From contig NZ_WASP01000003.1 in assembly GCF_009712225.1 (NCBI RefSeq), positions 333,852-397,851 of the forward strand: a stretch of DNA of 64,000 nucleotides, in the 5' to 3' direction. The notes beneath the pieces are model-generated. The model made no database searches. It had not been told where the DNA came from and was given only the letters and a program-made list of their open reading frames with translations. This DNA comes from Desulfovibrio sp. (GTDB lineage Bacteria > Desulfobacterota > Desulfovibrionia > Desulfovibrionales > Desulfovibrionaceae). The translations under genes were made by a program, and so were the position numbers. Below, piece after piece: positions 36,312-46,255 of this stretch; position 1 is the stretch's first letter, and every line of letters begins with the position of its first letter.

Positions 36312-36340
36312 TAAAAAAGGCCGCCCTAAACGAGCGGCCA
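36312..36340 (-). terminator. Terminator of the gene at 36376-36864
   Basis: Read on the minus strand, GGCCGC pairs with GCGGCC and is followed by TTTTTTAT. Confidence 0.75.
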
Positions 36341-36375
36341 AATTGGTGAATGTATGGGATAAAAAATATGGGCAG

Positions 36376-36864
36376 CTAGGGCAGCTGCGGCGGCTGTGGC
36401 ACCAGAGCCCGGTAAGGACTGCGCATACTGTACACAAAATTTGCCATGCGCAGGTCGCCACTGACCACAAGCATGAGCAACAGCTTGGACTGCGTATCTT
36501 CGCGCACAACGCCATAGCCTTTCACGCCCTTCTGCTCAAAGGTAAATTCCCACTGTCCGTTGCGCAAAACAGGAGCGGTACCGCCCAGCCGCTGGGCATT
36601 GCCCTTGGCGGCCTGCTCGCCCTCGCCCGCATTGGCGGGTCCAACAATAACCAGGGCAGAGCTTTTGTGGTCCTTTTGGCCCATCACCACCTGAACGGCT
36701 TCCTGCACCTTGACCGGCCCGCTCACCACCACCCAGTCGGCTGGCAGTTCAAGGCTGTAATGTTTTGTGGTCAGGGGCACGGCCTGCGCCTGCACGGCCA
36801 TAAAAATGACCAGCACAAGCAGGGTCAGCGCACTCACGGCACCACGGCAAAAGCGATTAGGCAT
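36376..36864 (-). CDS. Exported protein of unknown function (paralogue of 44722-45270)
   Basis: This 162-residue protein has a signal peptide with cleavage after AQA (about residue 28). The mature part begins HYSLELPADWVVVSGPV and has alternating strands, and the tail is proline-rich. It shares the pattern of a signal peptide, then Y-x-L-x-LPAxW, then a charged-substrate-like domain with the protein at 44722-45270, so they are distant paralogues. No function known to me. A terminator follows. Confidence 0.7.
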   Translation of the reverse strand: MPNRFCRGAVSALTLLVLVIFMAVQAQAVPLTTKHYSLELPADWVVVSGPVKVQEAVQVVMGQKDHKSSALVIVGPANAGEGEQAAKGNAQRLGGTAPVLRNGQWEFTFEQKGVKGYGVVREDTQSKLLLMLVVSGDLRMANFVYSMRSPYRALVPQPPQLP

Positions 36865-36993
36865 GATTTTCTCCGTCAGTTTTCATGTATGTGCGCACTG
36901 TACGGCGCAGCCGCCCCGCTGTCCACACGGCAGACAAGCCAATCCCCTTGCCGGGGAACGGGCATACCTGTAATATGGAAAGCTGAGGATTAT

Positions 36994-37806
36994 ATGCTGA
37001 AATTACACGCACTGCGCACACGTCTTTACGAAAACCGCTTTGAGCTGCTCATGGGGTCGCTGTGGTGCATCTTCATTCTGAACATCCTGTTTCCCGACAA
37101 CATTTACCGGGGCTACGCGCAGGCCATCTACCTGCCCATCCAGCTGCTGGCGGCCCTGGTACTGTTTGACAACAGGCCGCGCATACTGCGTTTTGCCCTG
37201 TTTCTTGGCGGCCTGCTCATTGCTGCCAGAGCTCTTGATCTGATTTTTGTCAAAAGCCTGAAAATTGAAATGCTGCTGCTCTACCTGTTTTTCTTCGGCA
37301 GCATCATGTTTGAGGTATTTCGGCAAATCGCGCATGCCAAGATGTTTACCTTCAAGATGATCTACGCTGCGGTGTGCGGGCTGCTGCTCATTGGTTACTG
37401 CGGCTATTTTCTGTTTTTGACCATCGAATTCAGCCAGCCGGGTTCTTTTCGTGGTCTTGGCCCGGGCGATCAGGCCATCAACGACCTGTTCTACTTCAGC
37501 TATGTGACCATTCTTACCATCGGCTACGGCGACATAACGCCCAAAACGTGGATAGCCAAAAACGCCACGGTACTGGTGGGCTTTACGGGCTATCTCTATT
37601 CCATTGTGGTCATCGCACTTATCGTGGGCAGGGCCCACCGCATACCGCGAGCCAGTGCTTCACCAATCAAAAAACCGGGGCCGCTGTTGGGGCATCCGCC
37701 AGTGCCGGGTCAGGCTGCGCCGCAACCGGGGCAGGCTGTGCCGCACCCCGTACAGGCTGCACAAACAATTCAGCCCCAAGCCGAATCCCCCAGGCACGAA
37801 GACTAG
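36994..37806 (+). CDS. Two-pore-helix-type potassium channel protein
   Basis: This 270-residue membrane protein has about six hydrophobic segments and a K+ selectivity filter TIGYGD at 175-180, followed by a final inner helix. That is the ion-channel (Ion_trans_2) arrangement of a voltage-gated-like or KtrB-unlike simple channel. The last 60 residues are a low-complexity Pro/Gln tail with PGQAAPQ and PGQAVPH repeats. There is no RCK/TrkA-N regulatory domain. The start at 36994 has GAGGA upstream. Confidence 0.85.
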   Translation: MLKLHALRTRLYENRFELLMGSLWCIFILNILFPDNIYRGYAQAIYLPIQLLAALVLFDNRPRILRFALFLGGLLIAARALDLIFVKSLKIEMLLLYLFFFGSIMFEVFRQIAHAKMFTFKMIYAAVCGLLLIGYCGYFLFLTIEFSQPGSFRGLGPGDQAINDLFYFSYVTILTIGYGDITPKTWIAKNATVLVGFTGYLYSIVVIALIVGRAHRIPRASASPIKKPGPLLGHPPVPGQAAPQPGQAVPHPVQAAQTIQPQAESPRHED

Positions 37807-37860
37807 CCCACTCCCCCTGCTTTCTGCCGCGCGGGCTACCGAGCAGCCGTCCGCTGCCAA

Positions 37861-39009
37861 TCAGGCCTTGCGCTTGAACATCCACACGGCAACCCCCACG
37901 GCCACCATGCTGATGCAGGCGATCTTGCCGAGGTTTACGGCTGCCGCCGCCACGGTAATATCCTTGAGAAACACGCCCTGAACAATAGCGGTAAAGTGCC
38001 GCATGGGATTGAGCTGGCTGGCATACTGCAAAAAGGGCGGCATGTTGATGACCGGCGTAACCGCGCCGGAAATAAGAATGCACGGCACGCCCACCGTAAA
38101 AGCCCCCAGAAAGGCCTGCTGCTGCGTCGCGGAAAGTGAAGACACCATGAGCCCGATACCGCCCGAGGCCATGGCAAAAACCAGCATGGCCACATACAGC
38201 AGCACCAGCGAACCGGTAAAAGGCACGCCAAAGCCAAAAACAGATATGAGCAGAAAGATGGTTCCGTGCACCAGCCCCACCAGGCAGCCCGGTATGAGTT
38301 TGGCCAGGGCAATCTCTGTGGGCGTGGCAGGCGAAACCAGCAGCTGGTCAAACGTACCCACCTCGCGCTCGCGCGCCACGGAAAGCCCCGTTACCACCAG
38401 CCCAAGCATAAAGCTCAGCATGCCAATAAGGTTGGGCAAAAAGAACCACTGAAATTCCAGGTTGGGGTTAAACCAGCAGCGCACGCGCACATCCAGCCGG
38501 GGTGCGCTGGCGGCAGCCCCCAGAGCCGCCTGCCCCATGACCGTTGATTCACCAATGCCGCGCACGATGGTTTCAAGATAATACGAGGCAATCTGCGCCG
38601 CGTTGGAGCGCCTGCCGTCAAGAATGACCTGCATCTGCGCGGGCGTGCCCGCATCAATGCGACGAGAGAATTCTTCGTCAAAAACCACCACAAACAGGGC
38701 CTGCTGCCTCTCGATGGTGGGCCGAATATCCGCCTCGCCGTTCAGAAAAGTAACGCTGCGAAAGGTGTGCGAACCCTGCAGCCTGCGCACTACCTCGCGG
38801 CTCCAGTTGCCGCTGTCGTGATTGAGCACGGCCACATCCACATTGCGCACCTCCATGGTGGCCGCCCAGCCAAAAATAACTATCTGCATGAGCGGCGGCA
38901 CAATGATGAGCATGCGCGAAACCTTGTTGCACAGCAAAACCAGCAGTTCCTTGCGCACAATGGTGGCCATGCGCCGCAGGTTGAGCCGGGGCAGGGTTAA
39001 CCTTGCCAT
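37861..39009 (-). CDS. ybhR: ABC-2 type exporter permease (YbhR-like)
   Basis: This 382-residue permease has an N-terminal membrane helix, a large extracytoplasmic domain (about 50-180) and five further C-terminal helices, as in ABC-2/DrrB-like YbhR/YhhJ proteins. The RKELLVLLCNKVSRMLI start and the REREVGTFDQLLVSP motif are typical. It is the last gene of a four-gene exporter operon and overlaps the preceding permease gene by one base. Confidence 0.87.
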   Translation of the reverse strand: MARLTLPRLNLRRMATIVRKELLVLLCNKVSRMLIIVPPLMQIVIFGWAATMEVRNVDVAVLNHDSGNWSREVVRRLQGSHTFRSVTFLNGEADIRPTIERQQALFVVVFDEEFSRRIDAGTPAQMQVILDGRRSNAAQIASYYLETIVRGIGESTVMGQAALGAAASAPRLDVRVRCWFNPNLEFQWFFLPNLIGMLSFMLGLVVTGLSVAREREVGTFDQLLVSPATPTEIALAKLIPGCLVGLVHGTIFLLISVFGFGVPFTGSLVLLYVAMLVFAMASGGIGLMVSSLSATQQQAFLGAFTVGVPCILISGAVTPVINMPPFLQYASQLNPMRHFTAIVQGVFLKDITVAAAAVNLGKIACISMVAVGVAVWMFKRKA

Positions 39010-40136
39010 TACGCATCCAGCCTTTTGACAAGGTTACGGTACACAAGCCCCAACAGCACCGAGGCCAGCAGTCCCATAAAGAGCAGGCTTGGGCCAAACA
39101 CCGCCCACACGTCGCCGGTCAGAAATATGGTGCGCAGACAGGTATTGAAATAGCTGGCGGGCAAAAGCCGGGTAAGAGCCTGAAGCACCGGCGGCATGCT
39201 GTTGATGTCAAACACAAAGCCAGAGAGCAGCAAGGCTGGCAAAAATCCGGAAAACAGACCGGCCTCCGCCGCCACCAGCTGCCCGCGCAGGGTTACGGAA
39301 ATAAGCAGCCCCTGACCCAGCGCGCTCAGCATGAAGACAGAAGACAAAAGCACAAGCACCCACAGCGAACCGCGAAATGGCACGGCAAAAAGGGTTACCG
39401 CCGCCACGGCGCACAGGGCCATGCTGAACATGCCCATGCAGAAATACGGAATCAGCTTGCCCAGCAGCAGCTGCATGCGGCTTACCGGTGTGGCAAACAT
39501 GGCCTCCATGGTTCCGCGCTCCCATTCGCGGGCAAATACCAGCGAGGTAAGCAGGGTGCCGATAAGGGTCATGATGACCGTGATGGCGCCGGGCACAAGA
39601 AACTGCACGCTCTTGGCCGCCGGGTTGTACCAGAAGCGCGGCTGGATATTGATGGGCAAGGCTGCGGCATTGCCACCGGGCAGGGCCGTGCGCTGCCACG
39701 ACATTATCAGTCCCTGGCTGTAATTCTGGATATACTGGGCGGTGTTGGGTTCCGATCCGTCCACCAGAATCTGCACAGATCCAGCACTGCCGCGCGCCAA
39801 CTGCTCGTCAAAATCCTGCTGGATCACCAGAATGCCCTGTACCGCAGAATCGCGCATCATGCGCCCGGCTTCGGCCATGGTACCTACTGGCCGCGTGGCA
39901 AACCAGGGGGAATGGGCAAAATCAGCTGCAAGACTCAGGGAGTGCCGCCCGCCGCTCTGGTCCAGCACGGCCAGCCGCAGCACGCCCGCATCAAGCGTAA
40001 TGCCGTAGCCAAAGAGCAGCAGAAAAATAAAGGGCAAAACCCCGGCCACAAGATAGGACGAGGGATCGCGCACAATCTGCTGAAATTCTTTGCCTACCAG
40101 GGCAAAAAGCTGTCGTATCCAGATACTGCGTTGCAT
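39009..40136 (-). CDS. ybhS: ABC-2 type exporter permease (YbhS-like)
   Basis: This 375-residue permease has the same layout as its downstream partner: a membrane helix near 30, an extracytoplasmic domain, and five C-terminal helices with EWERGTMEAMFATPV. VGKEFQQIVRDPSSYLVAG is characteristic of the YbhS branch. The two permeases together form the membrane part of the exporter. Confidence 0.87.
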   Translation of the reverse strand: MQRSIWIRQLFALVGKEFQQIVRDPSSYLVAGVLPFIFLLLFGYGITLDAGVLRLAVLDQSGGRHSLSLAADFAHSPWFATRPVGTMAEAGRMMRDSAVQGILVIQQDFDEQLARGSAGSVQILVDGSEPNTAQYIQNYSQGLIMSWQRTALPGGNAAALPINIQPRFWYNPAAKSVQFLVPGAITVIMTLIGTLLTSLVFAREWERGTMEAMFATPVSRMQLLLGKLIPYFCMGMFSMALCAVAAVTLFAVPFRGSLWVLVLLSSVFMLSALGQGLLISVTLRGQLVAAEAGLFSGFLPALLLSGFVFDINSMPPVLQALTRLLPASYFNTCLRTIFLTGDVWAVFGPSLLFMGLLASVLLGLVYRNLVKRLDA

Positions 40137-40207
40137 GGTTGCTGCCGGTTGAATGTTGCAAAGCTGAAAATATGCGTGCCGTCCAGCTGTTGGCCCTTGT
40201 TGGCCGC

Positions 40208-42022
40208 CTACTGCGGATGCTCCCTGTCGTATTTTTCAATGCTGGCGATAAAAGCTTCTTCCAAGGTGGGATCTTCCACTTCTGTGCACGAGGCCTTGAG
40301 CTCGTCGGGCGTGCCCATGCTGATCATGGCCCCCCGATAGATCAACGCAATGCGGTCGCAGTATTCGGCCTCTTCCATAAAATGGGTGGTCACCAGCACG
40401 GCCGCCCCGGCGGTGGTCATGGCCGAAATATGCTTCCAGAAATCCCGGCGGGTACGCGCGTCCACGCCCGAGGTGGGTTCGTCAAGAAACAGCACGGGCG
40501 GTTCGTGCAGGGTGGCGCACAAGAGGGCCAGCCGCTGCTTTTGCCCCAGGGGCAGCGAACCCGTGCGGCTGCGCAGGTAGGGCTGCAATTCCAGGGCCTC
40601 GGCCAGACCGGGCAGCAGCACGTCGCGGCGCTCCCTGCTCAGACCGTACAGTTCGGCAAAAATGGTAATATTCTCGCGCACGGGAATATCCGGGTACAGC
40701 GAAAACTTCTGTGCCATGTATCCAAGACGCGAACGGGCCTCGCTGCCCGCCCGCAAAAGATCCACGCCGTCCACTGCGCAAGTGCCCGCGGTAGGCCGCG
40801 AAAGCCCGCACAGCATGCGGAAGGTGGTGGATTTGCCCGCGCCGTTGGGGCCGAGGAGGCCAAAAATTTCGCCAGGCCGCACGTCAAATGAAATATCGCG
40901 TGCCGCCACAAAGGCCCCAAACTGTTTGGTGAGGTTGCGGGCCGAAATGGAGTACACGGGGCTGGATGTAGTGGAAGAGGAAACGGAAGAGGTCGGTGCT
41001 GCAGAAGCCGCTTGCGCCGCCGTGGCATTGTCCCCAGCCCCGCCGTTGTGGGCCACATGCAGCTTGCCGTAAGGCGAGGGACTCTGGTTTATGCCGCCCA
41101 CGGCGCTCATGTAGGCGTCCTCCAGCCGGGGGGCCACTTGCTCACCGCCCTTTTCCAGAACCCCGCGGCGCAGGGATTCGGGGGCATCTGCCGCCAGTAC
41201 CAGCCGTATACGGCTGCCCTGAATGAGTGCGTCCTCTATGCCGGGGCGCATGGTCCAGAGGGCCAGCTCTTTTTTATGCGTACCCGCATCGGCCCGCAGC
41301 AGAAAAACGCGCCCTTCGGCCCCCGCGGTAAGTTCCTGCGGCGGCCCTTCAAACAGCACCCGTCCATTGTCCAGCATTATCACGCCGGGGCAGCGTTCGG
41401 CCTCGTCCAGATAGGCGGTGGACCACACAACGGTCATGCCGTCCTGACTCAGATCCTGCACCATGCGCCACAGCTCGCGGCGCGACTGAGGGTCAACGCC
41501 TACGCCCGGCTCGTCAAGCAGCAACAGGCGCGGCGATCCCAGCAGGGCACAGGCAATGCCCAGCTTCTGCTTCATACCACCAGAGAGCCTGCCCGCAAGG
41601 CGGTCGGTAAATGGGGCAAGGCTGGTGAAACCCAGCAGCTTTTCAAACACGCGGTCGCGCTCTGCCCCTTCCAGCCCTCGCAGACTGGCGTGCAGGCGCA
41701 TATTGGCCATAACGGAAATATCTTCGTACAGGCCGAAACGTTGCGGCATGTAGCCAATGCTGTTGGGCTGGCTGCGCATGAGCTCGGTGGGGCTGTATCC
41801 AAAAAGGCTGGCCCGGCCCTCGCTTGGCGGCATGAGCCCGGCCATGATGCGCATGAGCGTGGTTTTGCCCGCAGCATCAGGCCCCACAAGCCCTGTGATG
41901 CGGCCAGCGGGAATAACGGCGTTGACGCCGTCCAGAGCGGTTACGGCCTCGCGCCCTTTGCCAAAGCGCATGACCAGCCCCTCGAGGCAGACGGCCTGAC
42001 CATCGGCAACGCACGAGGTCAT
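40208..42022 (-). CDS. ybhF: Fused two-domain ABC exporter ATPase (YbhF-like)
   Basis: This 604-residue protein carries two ABC ATPase domains. The first has Walker A GPDAAGKTTLM (about 37-47) and signature LSGGMKQKLG; the second has GPNGAGKSTTF (about 385-395). In the second domain the LSGGQ-type motif is degenerate (LPLGQKQRLALL). Both D-loops and Walker B aspartates are visible. It starts inside the stop of the HlyD gene (4-base overlap). Confidence 0.92.
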   Translation of the reverse strand: MTSCVADGQAVCLEGLVMRFGKGREAVTALDGVNAVIPAGRITGLVGPDAAGKTTLMRIMAGLMPPSEGRASLFGYSPTELMRSQPNSIGYMPQRFGLYEDISVMANMRLHASLRGLEGAERDRVFEKLLGFTSLAPFTDRLAGRLSGGMKQKLGIACALLGSPRLLLLDEPGVGVDPQSRRELWRMVQDLSQDGMTVVWSTAYLDEAERCPGVIMLDNGRVLFEGPPQELTAGAEGRVFLLRADAGTHKKELALWTMRPGIEDALIQGSRIRLVLAADAPESLRRGVLEKGGEQVAPRLEDAYMSAVGGINQSPSPYGKLHVAHNGGAGDNATAAQAASAAPTSSVSSSTTSSPVYSISARNLTKQFGAFVAARDISFDVRPGEIFGLLGPNGAGKSTTFRMLCGLSRPTAGTCAVDGVDLLRAGSEARSRLGYMAQKFSLYPDIPVRENITIFAELYGLSRERRDVLLPGLAEALELQPYLRSRTGSLPLGQKQRLALLCATLHEPPVLFLDEPTSGVDARTRRDFWKHISAMTTAGAAVLVTTHFMEEAEYCDRIALIYRGAMISMGTPDELKASCTEVEDPTLEEAFIASIEKYDREHPQ

Positions 42023-43017
42023 GGCGCGGAAGCGTCCTGTAAAATAATGGTCACGGGCATGCCCTGCCGCATGACGTTATCGGGATCTTCTGCCTGCACG
42101 CGCAGGCGATAGACCAGAGCCGTGCGCACCTCGCGGGTTTCAACTGTCTTGGGCGTAAATTCTGCCGTGGGCGAAATAAAGCCCACCGTGCCGGAAAAAT
42201 TTTTTCCGGGTGCGGCATCCACCTGAACTTTTACATTCATGCCGGGTTTGACGCGCCCAAGATTGGGTTCGTCCACATAGGCCCGCAACCACAGGGGATC
42301 GGTGAGCGTGAGCGTGTACACGGTCTGCCCCGCCTGCACAATGGCCCCGGCCTCACGAGCGCGTGTAAGCACTATGCCCTTTTGCGGAGCCACCAGGGTT
42401 GCGTCGTGCAGCTGGATTTCCGCATGGTTGAAGGCAGCCTCTGCGGCGGCCACAGCGGCTTTCTGCGCCTGCACTTCTTCTTCGCGGTAACCGGCAAGCA
42501 GCATGTCGAGCTGGTCCTGATTGGAACGCAGCTTGGAACTGGCCTCGGTATACTGGGCGCGGGCGTTGTCCAGATCTTTTTGCGAGATGGCGTTGGTGGC
42601 GCGCATGGCGGCCACACGGTTCAGATTGATCTGCGCGTTTTCGGCCAGCGCTGCAGAGCCGCTCACCGCGGCGCGTGCCTGGGCGATTTCCTCCACCCGA
42701 TAGCCGCGCTCAAGCCGTATCAGTGAGGCCCGCTGTTTTTCAAGCTCTGCGGCGGCCTGATCCCGCTGCTGGGTAAGCAGATCGTTGTCCAGCAGGGCGA
42801 GAGGCTGGCCGGGGGCAACGATATCGCCCTCGTCCACCAGCACCTTTGCGATGCGCCCGTTGACACGAAAGCCCAGATCAACCTGCCTGATATCGACGTT
42901 GCCGTAGAGCACAAGGCGGTCGCCGTTATGACCAACCCACCACTGCCACAAAAGAACCACAGCCAGCACCACAGCCAGAGCCGCGCCAATGCCAATAACC
43001 TTACGGGGTACAGCCAT
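42019..43017 (-). CDS. ybhG: HlyD-family periplasmic adaptor (YbhG-like)
   Basis: This 332-residue protein begins with a membrane anchor (about 7-25), followed by a barrel-sandwich (lipoyl) half, a long coiled-coil hairpin (about 85-200) with LEKQRASLIRLERGYRVEE, and the second lipoyl and beta-barrel parts. It is the membrane-fusion protein joining the ABC-2 permeases to an outer-membrane factor, which is not in the window. GGGAGG precedes the start at 43017, chosen over a longer frame to 43899. Confidence 0.9.
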   Translation of the reverse strand: MAVPRKVIGIGAALAVVLAVVLLWQWWVGHNGDRLVLYGNVDIRQVDLGFRVNGRIAKVLVDEGDIVAPGQPLALLDNDLLTQQRDQAAAELEKQRASLIRLERGYRVEEIAQARAAVSGSAALAENAQINLNRVAAMRATNAISQKDLDNARAQYTEASSKLRSNQDQLDMLLAGYREEEVQAQKAAVAAAEAAFNHAEIQLHDATLVAPQKGIVLTRAREAGAIVQAGQTVYTLTLTDPLWLRAYVDEPNLGRVKPGMNVKVQVDAAPGKNFSGTVGFISPTAEFTPKTVETREVRTALVYRLRVQAEDPDNVMRQGMPVTIILQDASAP

Positions 43018-43242
43018 ATTCCTCCCTGCGTGCAATCGCCGCAAGCGGTTGCCGCACCTCACAGTTTTCAGCCAGGGGCGTGCGCCCCCATGCGAACCAG
43101 AATAGCCAGTGGCGGCAGCCTTGTCCATGCCGCGCATCACATATGAACCAACTGTTGATGCAATAGTTGATTTCCCCGGTCTTGTGGTGCAAGCAGGTGT
43201 TGTTGGCAACAAAGCCACATATTCAACCCTGTAGGGGGCGAC

Positions 43243-44694
43243 ATGACAGAGCATTTGCCTAGATTCCGGGTGACATGTCTGACCGCGGCCATCTGTCTGC
43301 TTGCGGCGCTGGCTTTCCCACCACACGGCGTTGCCGCACAACAGGCAGGAACCTTTCCCGACGCCGCCACGGTGGAAAACATCGCAGCGCAGGGCTATGT
43401 GTACGGACTGCCCACCGTGATGCACTATGCCATTACCTATGAATATTCCATAGACACCACATCGCCACAGTACAAAGCCCCGTTCAATCACCTGCTCAAC
43501 GGAGCACGGGTTTTTACCTACAAGGATACGGTGGTCATAACGCCCAACAGTGACACCCCCTACTCCTTTGCCTGCCTTGACCTGCGGGCCGAGCCGGTGG
43601 AGATCAGCGTACCGCCTGTGACCGACGGGCGCTATTTCAGCGTGCAGCTGGTGGACGCAAACACCTACAACTTTGGCTACATCGGCAGCAGAACCACGGG
43701 CAATAAAGGCGGAAGCTACATGATAGTGGCCCCGGAATGGCAAGGCACCGCCCCTGCGGGCATGGCCGTATTCCGCTCCAGCACGCAGTTTGCCCTGGCG
43801 CTGTTCCGCACCCAGCTTTTCAGCCCCGCAGATATTGAAAACGTCAAAAAATTCCAGACAGGCTATGCAGTGCAGACGCGTTCGGCCTATCTGGGGCAAA
43901 CCCCGCCCCCGGCCCTGCCCATACCACTCTTCCCCAACATTGGGCAGAATTTTGTGAAACCGGAATTTTTTGACTATCTGGCCTTTGCCATGCAGTTTGC
44001 CCCAGCCGCGCCGGAAGAAAAAACTATCCGCGCCCAGCTTGCCAGCATTGGAGTGGTGTCAGGCAAGCGTTTTGACTTTACCGCCCTGCCCAAGGATTGT
44101 CAGGAGGCGCTGCTGCGCGGGCTCAAAAAAGGCGAAGCCATGGTTGACGCCTCTATCAACGGCCCCGGCATACGTGTTAACGGCTGGAAAGTAAGCTCGC
44201 CCTTTGGCAACCGAGAATACTTCAACGGCAACTGGCTGAAACGGGCTGGCGGTGCCAAGGCGGGCATTTACGGCAACGATGCGGAAGAAGCCGTGTACCC
44301 CATGACAAGAACACTGGCCGACGGTACGCCCCTCGACGGCAGCAGGCACAAATACCGCATCACCATTCCCGCAGGGCAGTACCCCCCGGCCAGGGCGTTC
44401 TGGTCGGTGACCATGTACGACGGCAAAACCCAGCTGCTCATCAAGAACCCCATTGACCGCTACCTCATCAATTCTCCCATGCTGCCGGACATGAAGAAAA
44501 ACGCCGATGGTTCACTCACTATCCTGATCCAGCGCGATTCGCCCGGCAAAAAGTATGAAAGCAACTGGCTGCCCGCGCCCGACGGCCCCATCTTTCTGGT
44601 GATGCGCCTGTACTGGCCCGAAACGCAGGGCATGTCGGTGCTGCCCCTGGGCAAGGGCACATGGCAGCCACCCCGGGTGGAACTGAACGATTAG
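43243..44694 (+). CDS. Exported DUF1254/DUF1214 protein
   Basis: This 483-residue protein has an N-terminal signal peptide with cleavage after VAA. DUF1254 (about 45-170, with YVYGLPTVMHYAITYEYS and ITPNSDTPYSFACLDL) is followed by DUF1214 (about 330-470, with YRITIPAGQYPPARAFWSVTMY). The pair is widespread in proteobacteria without an assigned function. It lies divergent from the exporter operon. Confidence 0.9.
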   Translation: MTEHLPRFRVTCLTAAICLLAALAFPPHGVAAQQAGTFPDAATVENIAAQGYVYGLPTVMHYAITYEYSIDTTSPQYKAPFNHLLNGARVFTYKDTVVITPNSDTPYSFACLDLRAEPVEISVPPVTDGRYFSVQLVDANTYNFGYIGSRTTGNKGGSYMIVAPEWQGTAPAGMAVFRSSTQFALALFRTQLFSPADIENVKKFQTGYAVQTRSAYLGQTPPPALPIPLFPNIGQNFVKPEFFDYLAFAMQFAPAAPEEKTIRAQLASIGVVSGKRFDFTALPKDCQEALLRGLKKGEAMVDASINGPGIRVNGWKVSSPFGNREYFNGNWLKRAGGAKAGIYGNDAEEAVYPMTRTLADGTPLDGSRHKYRITIPAGQYPPARAFWSVTMYDGKTQLLIKNPIDRYLINSPMLPDMKKNADGSLTILIQRDSPGKKYESNWLPAPDGPIFLVMRLYWPETQGMSVLPLGKGTWQPPRVELND

Positions 44695-44721
44695 ACGCGC
44701 AACCACGCGCAAGGGACCAGC

Positions 44722-45270
44722 ATGTTTTTTTATAGAACACGCCGCTTGTCCACGGCTGTGATTACGGCAGTGGTGATAAACCTGTTCATGGTTCTGGGCT
44801 TTGCGTCGCAAGGGGCGCAGGCTCAGGACTATGGCTGGTTTTTGCTTGATTTGCCCGCAGGCTGGCAGGCAGAAGCCCCGGCAGACATGGGCGGAACGTG
44901 GATTTTATCGTTGAGCGGGCCGGATGAAGCCGTACACGCGCGCATATTGGTGGGCAAAACGGCAGGCCCGCCAGACGCGGCCGATGTGGCCGCCCTGCTG
45001 CGAGCGGCAGCCGGTGTGCGCGAGCCGGTGCGGCGGGCTGACAACCAGTATGTTTTCAGAGGCAAGGACGCCCTTGGTGTGGAAACTGCCGGAACTGTGG
45101 GGGCAGACCCGCAGGCAGGCCTGTATATGGCGGTTTTGTGCAGCGGCGAGGTTGAGCAGGCAGAAGATATGCTGGCTGCGCTACGTGGCGGCACCAACCC
45201 GGCCATGCTGCCCCAGCGCCACGTGGTGCGCGGCAGCCTTGAGCCGCGCTTTATACCTGCGGCTCCGTAG
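44722..45270 (+). CDS. Exported protein of unknown function (paralogue of 36376-36864)
   Basis: This 182-residue protein begins with a signal-anchor segment (about 10-32, cleavage likely near QGAQA) followed by DYGWFLLDLPAGWQAEAP, the same opening as the protein at 36376-36864. The rest is a mixed alpha/beta domain with no motif that I recognise. It starts 27 bp after the DUF1254 gene, so they probably share a transcript. Confidence 0.65.
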   Translation: MFFYRTRRLSTAVITAVVINLFMVLGFASQGAQAQDYGWFLLDLPAGWQAEAPADMGGTWILSLSGPDEAVHARILVGKTAGPPDAADVAALLRAAAGVREPVRRADNQYVFRGKDALGVETAGTVGADPQAGLYMAVLCSGEVEQAEDMLAALRGGTNPAMLPQRHVVRGSLEPRFIPAAP

Positions 45271-45278
45271 GCATTGGT

Positions 45279-46037
45279 TTACTGCTGCAACACAGGCTTG
45301 CGGCTGCGCTGTATGGGCTTGCCCAGCCCCATGGATTCGGTGGCGCGCAGCACTTCCGCCGCTCTGGCATCGTCGCCGCGCAGCAGCACAAGCACCACAT
45401 ACAGTTTGCCGGAACGCTCCATCTTGGTGCGCATGCCCCGGCCCTCCAACCGCTGGCGCAGGGAATCCACGGAATCCGCATCCTTGAATGCACCCACCTG
45501 AAACACATAGTCGAAGAGCCCCGACACCTGCGGTGCCTTGACTATTCCCGAAGGCTGGGCTGCGCTCTGACCCTGCGCGCCTGCATTTGCGCCCTGGGGC
45601 ACACCGGCCTGCACAACACCCGCAGGCTTTGGCTGCACGGGAGTCATGGGCGGCATGGGTTTGAGAGGCGCATCGCCCGTGGCGGCATCGTTGCGCAGCA
45701 CCCGTGAAAAACGCAGTTCTTCCGCTGCCAGAACTTTCTGCCGGGGTTCTGCGCCTTCTTCGCCTGCTTTTGCTGCGGGGCCGCCGGGGTTGGGACCATC
45801 GTCATCCATTGCAGTGGCGGGTGAAACCGCACCGCTGGCAGGCGCCGCCTGTTTGGCGGCCACCGGTTGCGGATGCGCCTTCCAGTAGGCTCTGCCGCTC
45901 ATGACGCCGCCAAGGTATGCCAGCACCACCGCCGCCACCACAAGAAAAACTGCCGCCAGCAGGGATGAAGGGCGCAGGCACAGACATTTTTTTTCAGTTG
46001 CCTGATCCGATGAATTCTGACGGCTCTGTGGAGGCAT
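45279..46037 (-). CDS. SPOR-domain membrane protein
   Basis: This 252-residue protein has a cytoplasmic N-terminus with basic residues, one membrane helix (about 24-45) and a Pro/Ala-rich periplasmic linker. A C-terminal SPOR domain (about 178-245; DYVFQVGAFKDADSVDSLRQ and YVVLVLLRGD) follows. SPOR domains bind denuded glycan at the division septum. The start at 46037 has CAGGAG nine bases upstream; the frame otherwise runs to 46178. Confidence 0.85.
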   Translation of the reverse strand: MPPQSRQNSSDQATEKKCLCLRPSSLLAAVFLVVAAVVLAYLGGVMSGRAYWKAHPQPVAAKQAAPASGAVSPATAMDDDGPNPGGPAAKAGEEGAEPRQKVLAAEELRFSRVLRNDAATGDAPLKPMPPMTPVQPKPAGVVQAGVPQGANAGAQGQSAAQPSGIVKAPQVSGLFDYVFQVGAFKDADSVDSLRQRLEGRGMRTKMERSGKLYVVLVLLRGDDARAAEVLRATESMGLGKPIQRSRKPVLQQ

Positions 46038-46255
46038 GTAATCTCCTGATGCTGGGGTTTGTTGCTCAAAAGTCGCAGCAGGGCTGCAAGGCCGTTGGCG
46101 GTGGCAACCATACCAATGCATGCGGCAGGCGTAAAGTGTCCCTCTTCTCCTTGCCTTCTGGCATGCGAATGCCCGCAACAGGCGGTCTGGCCGCTTGCGG
46201 GGCAGCCCCGCGCTCTGCTATTATGACTCCAAGCAAAAAAATATGGAGTAATGCC

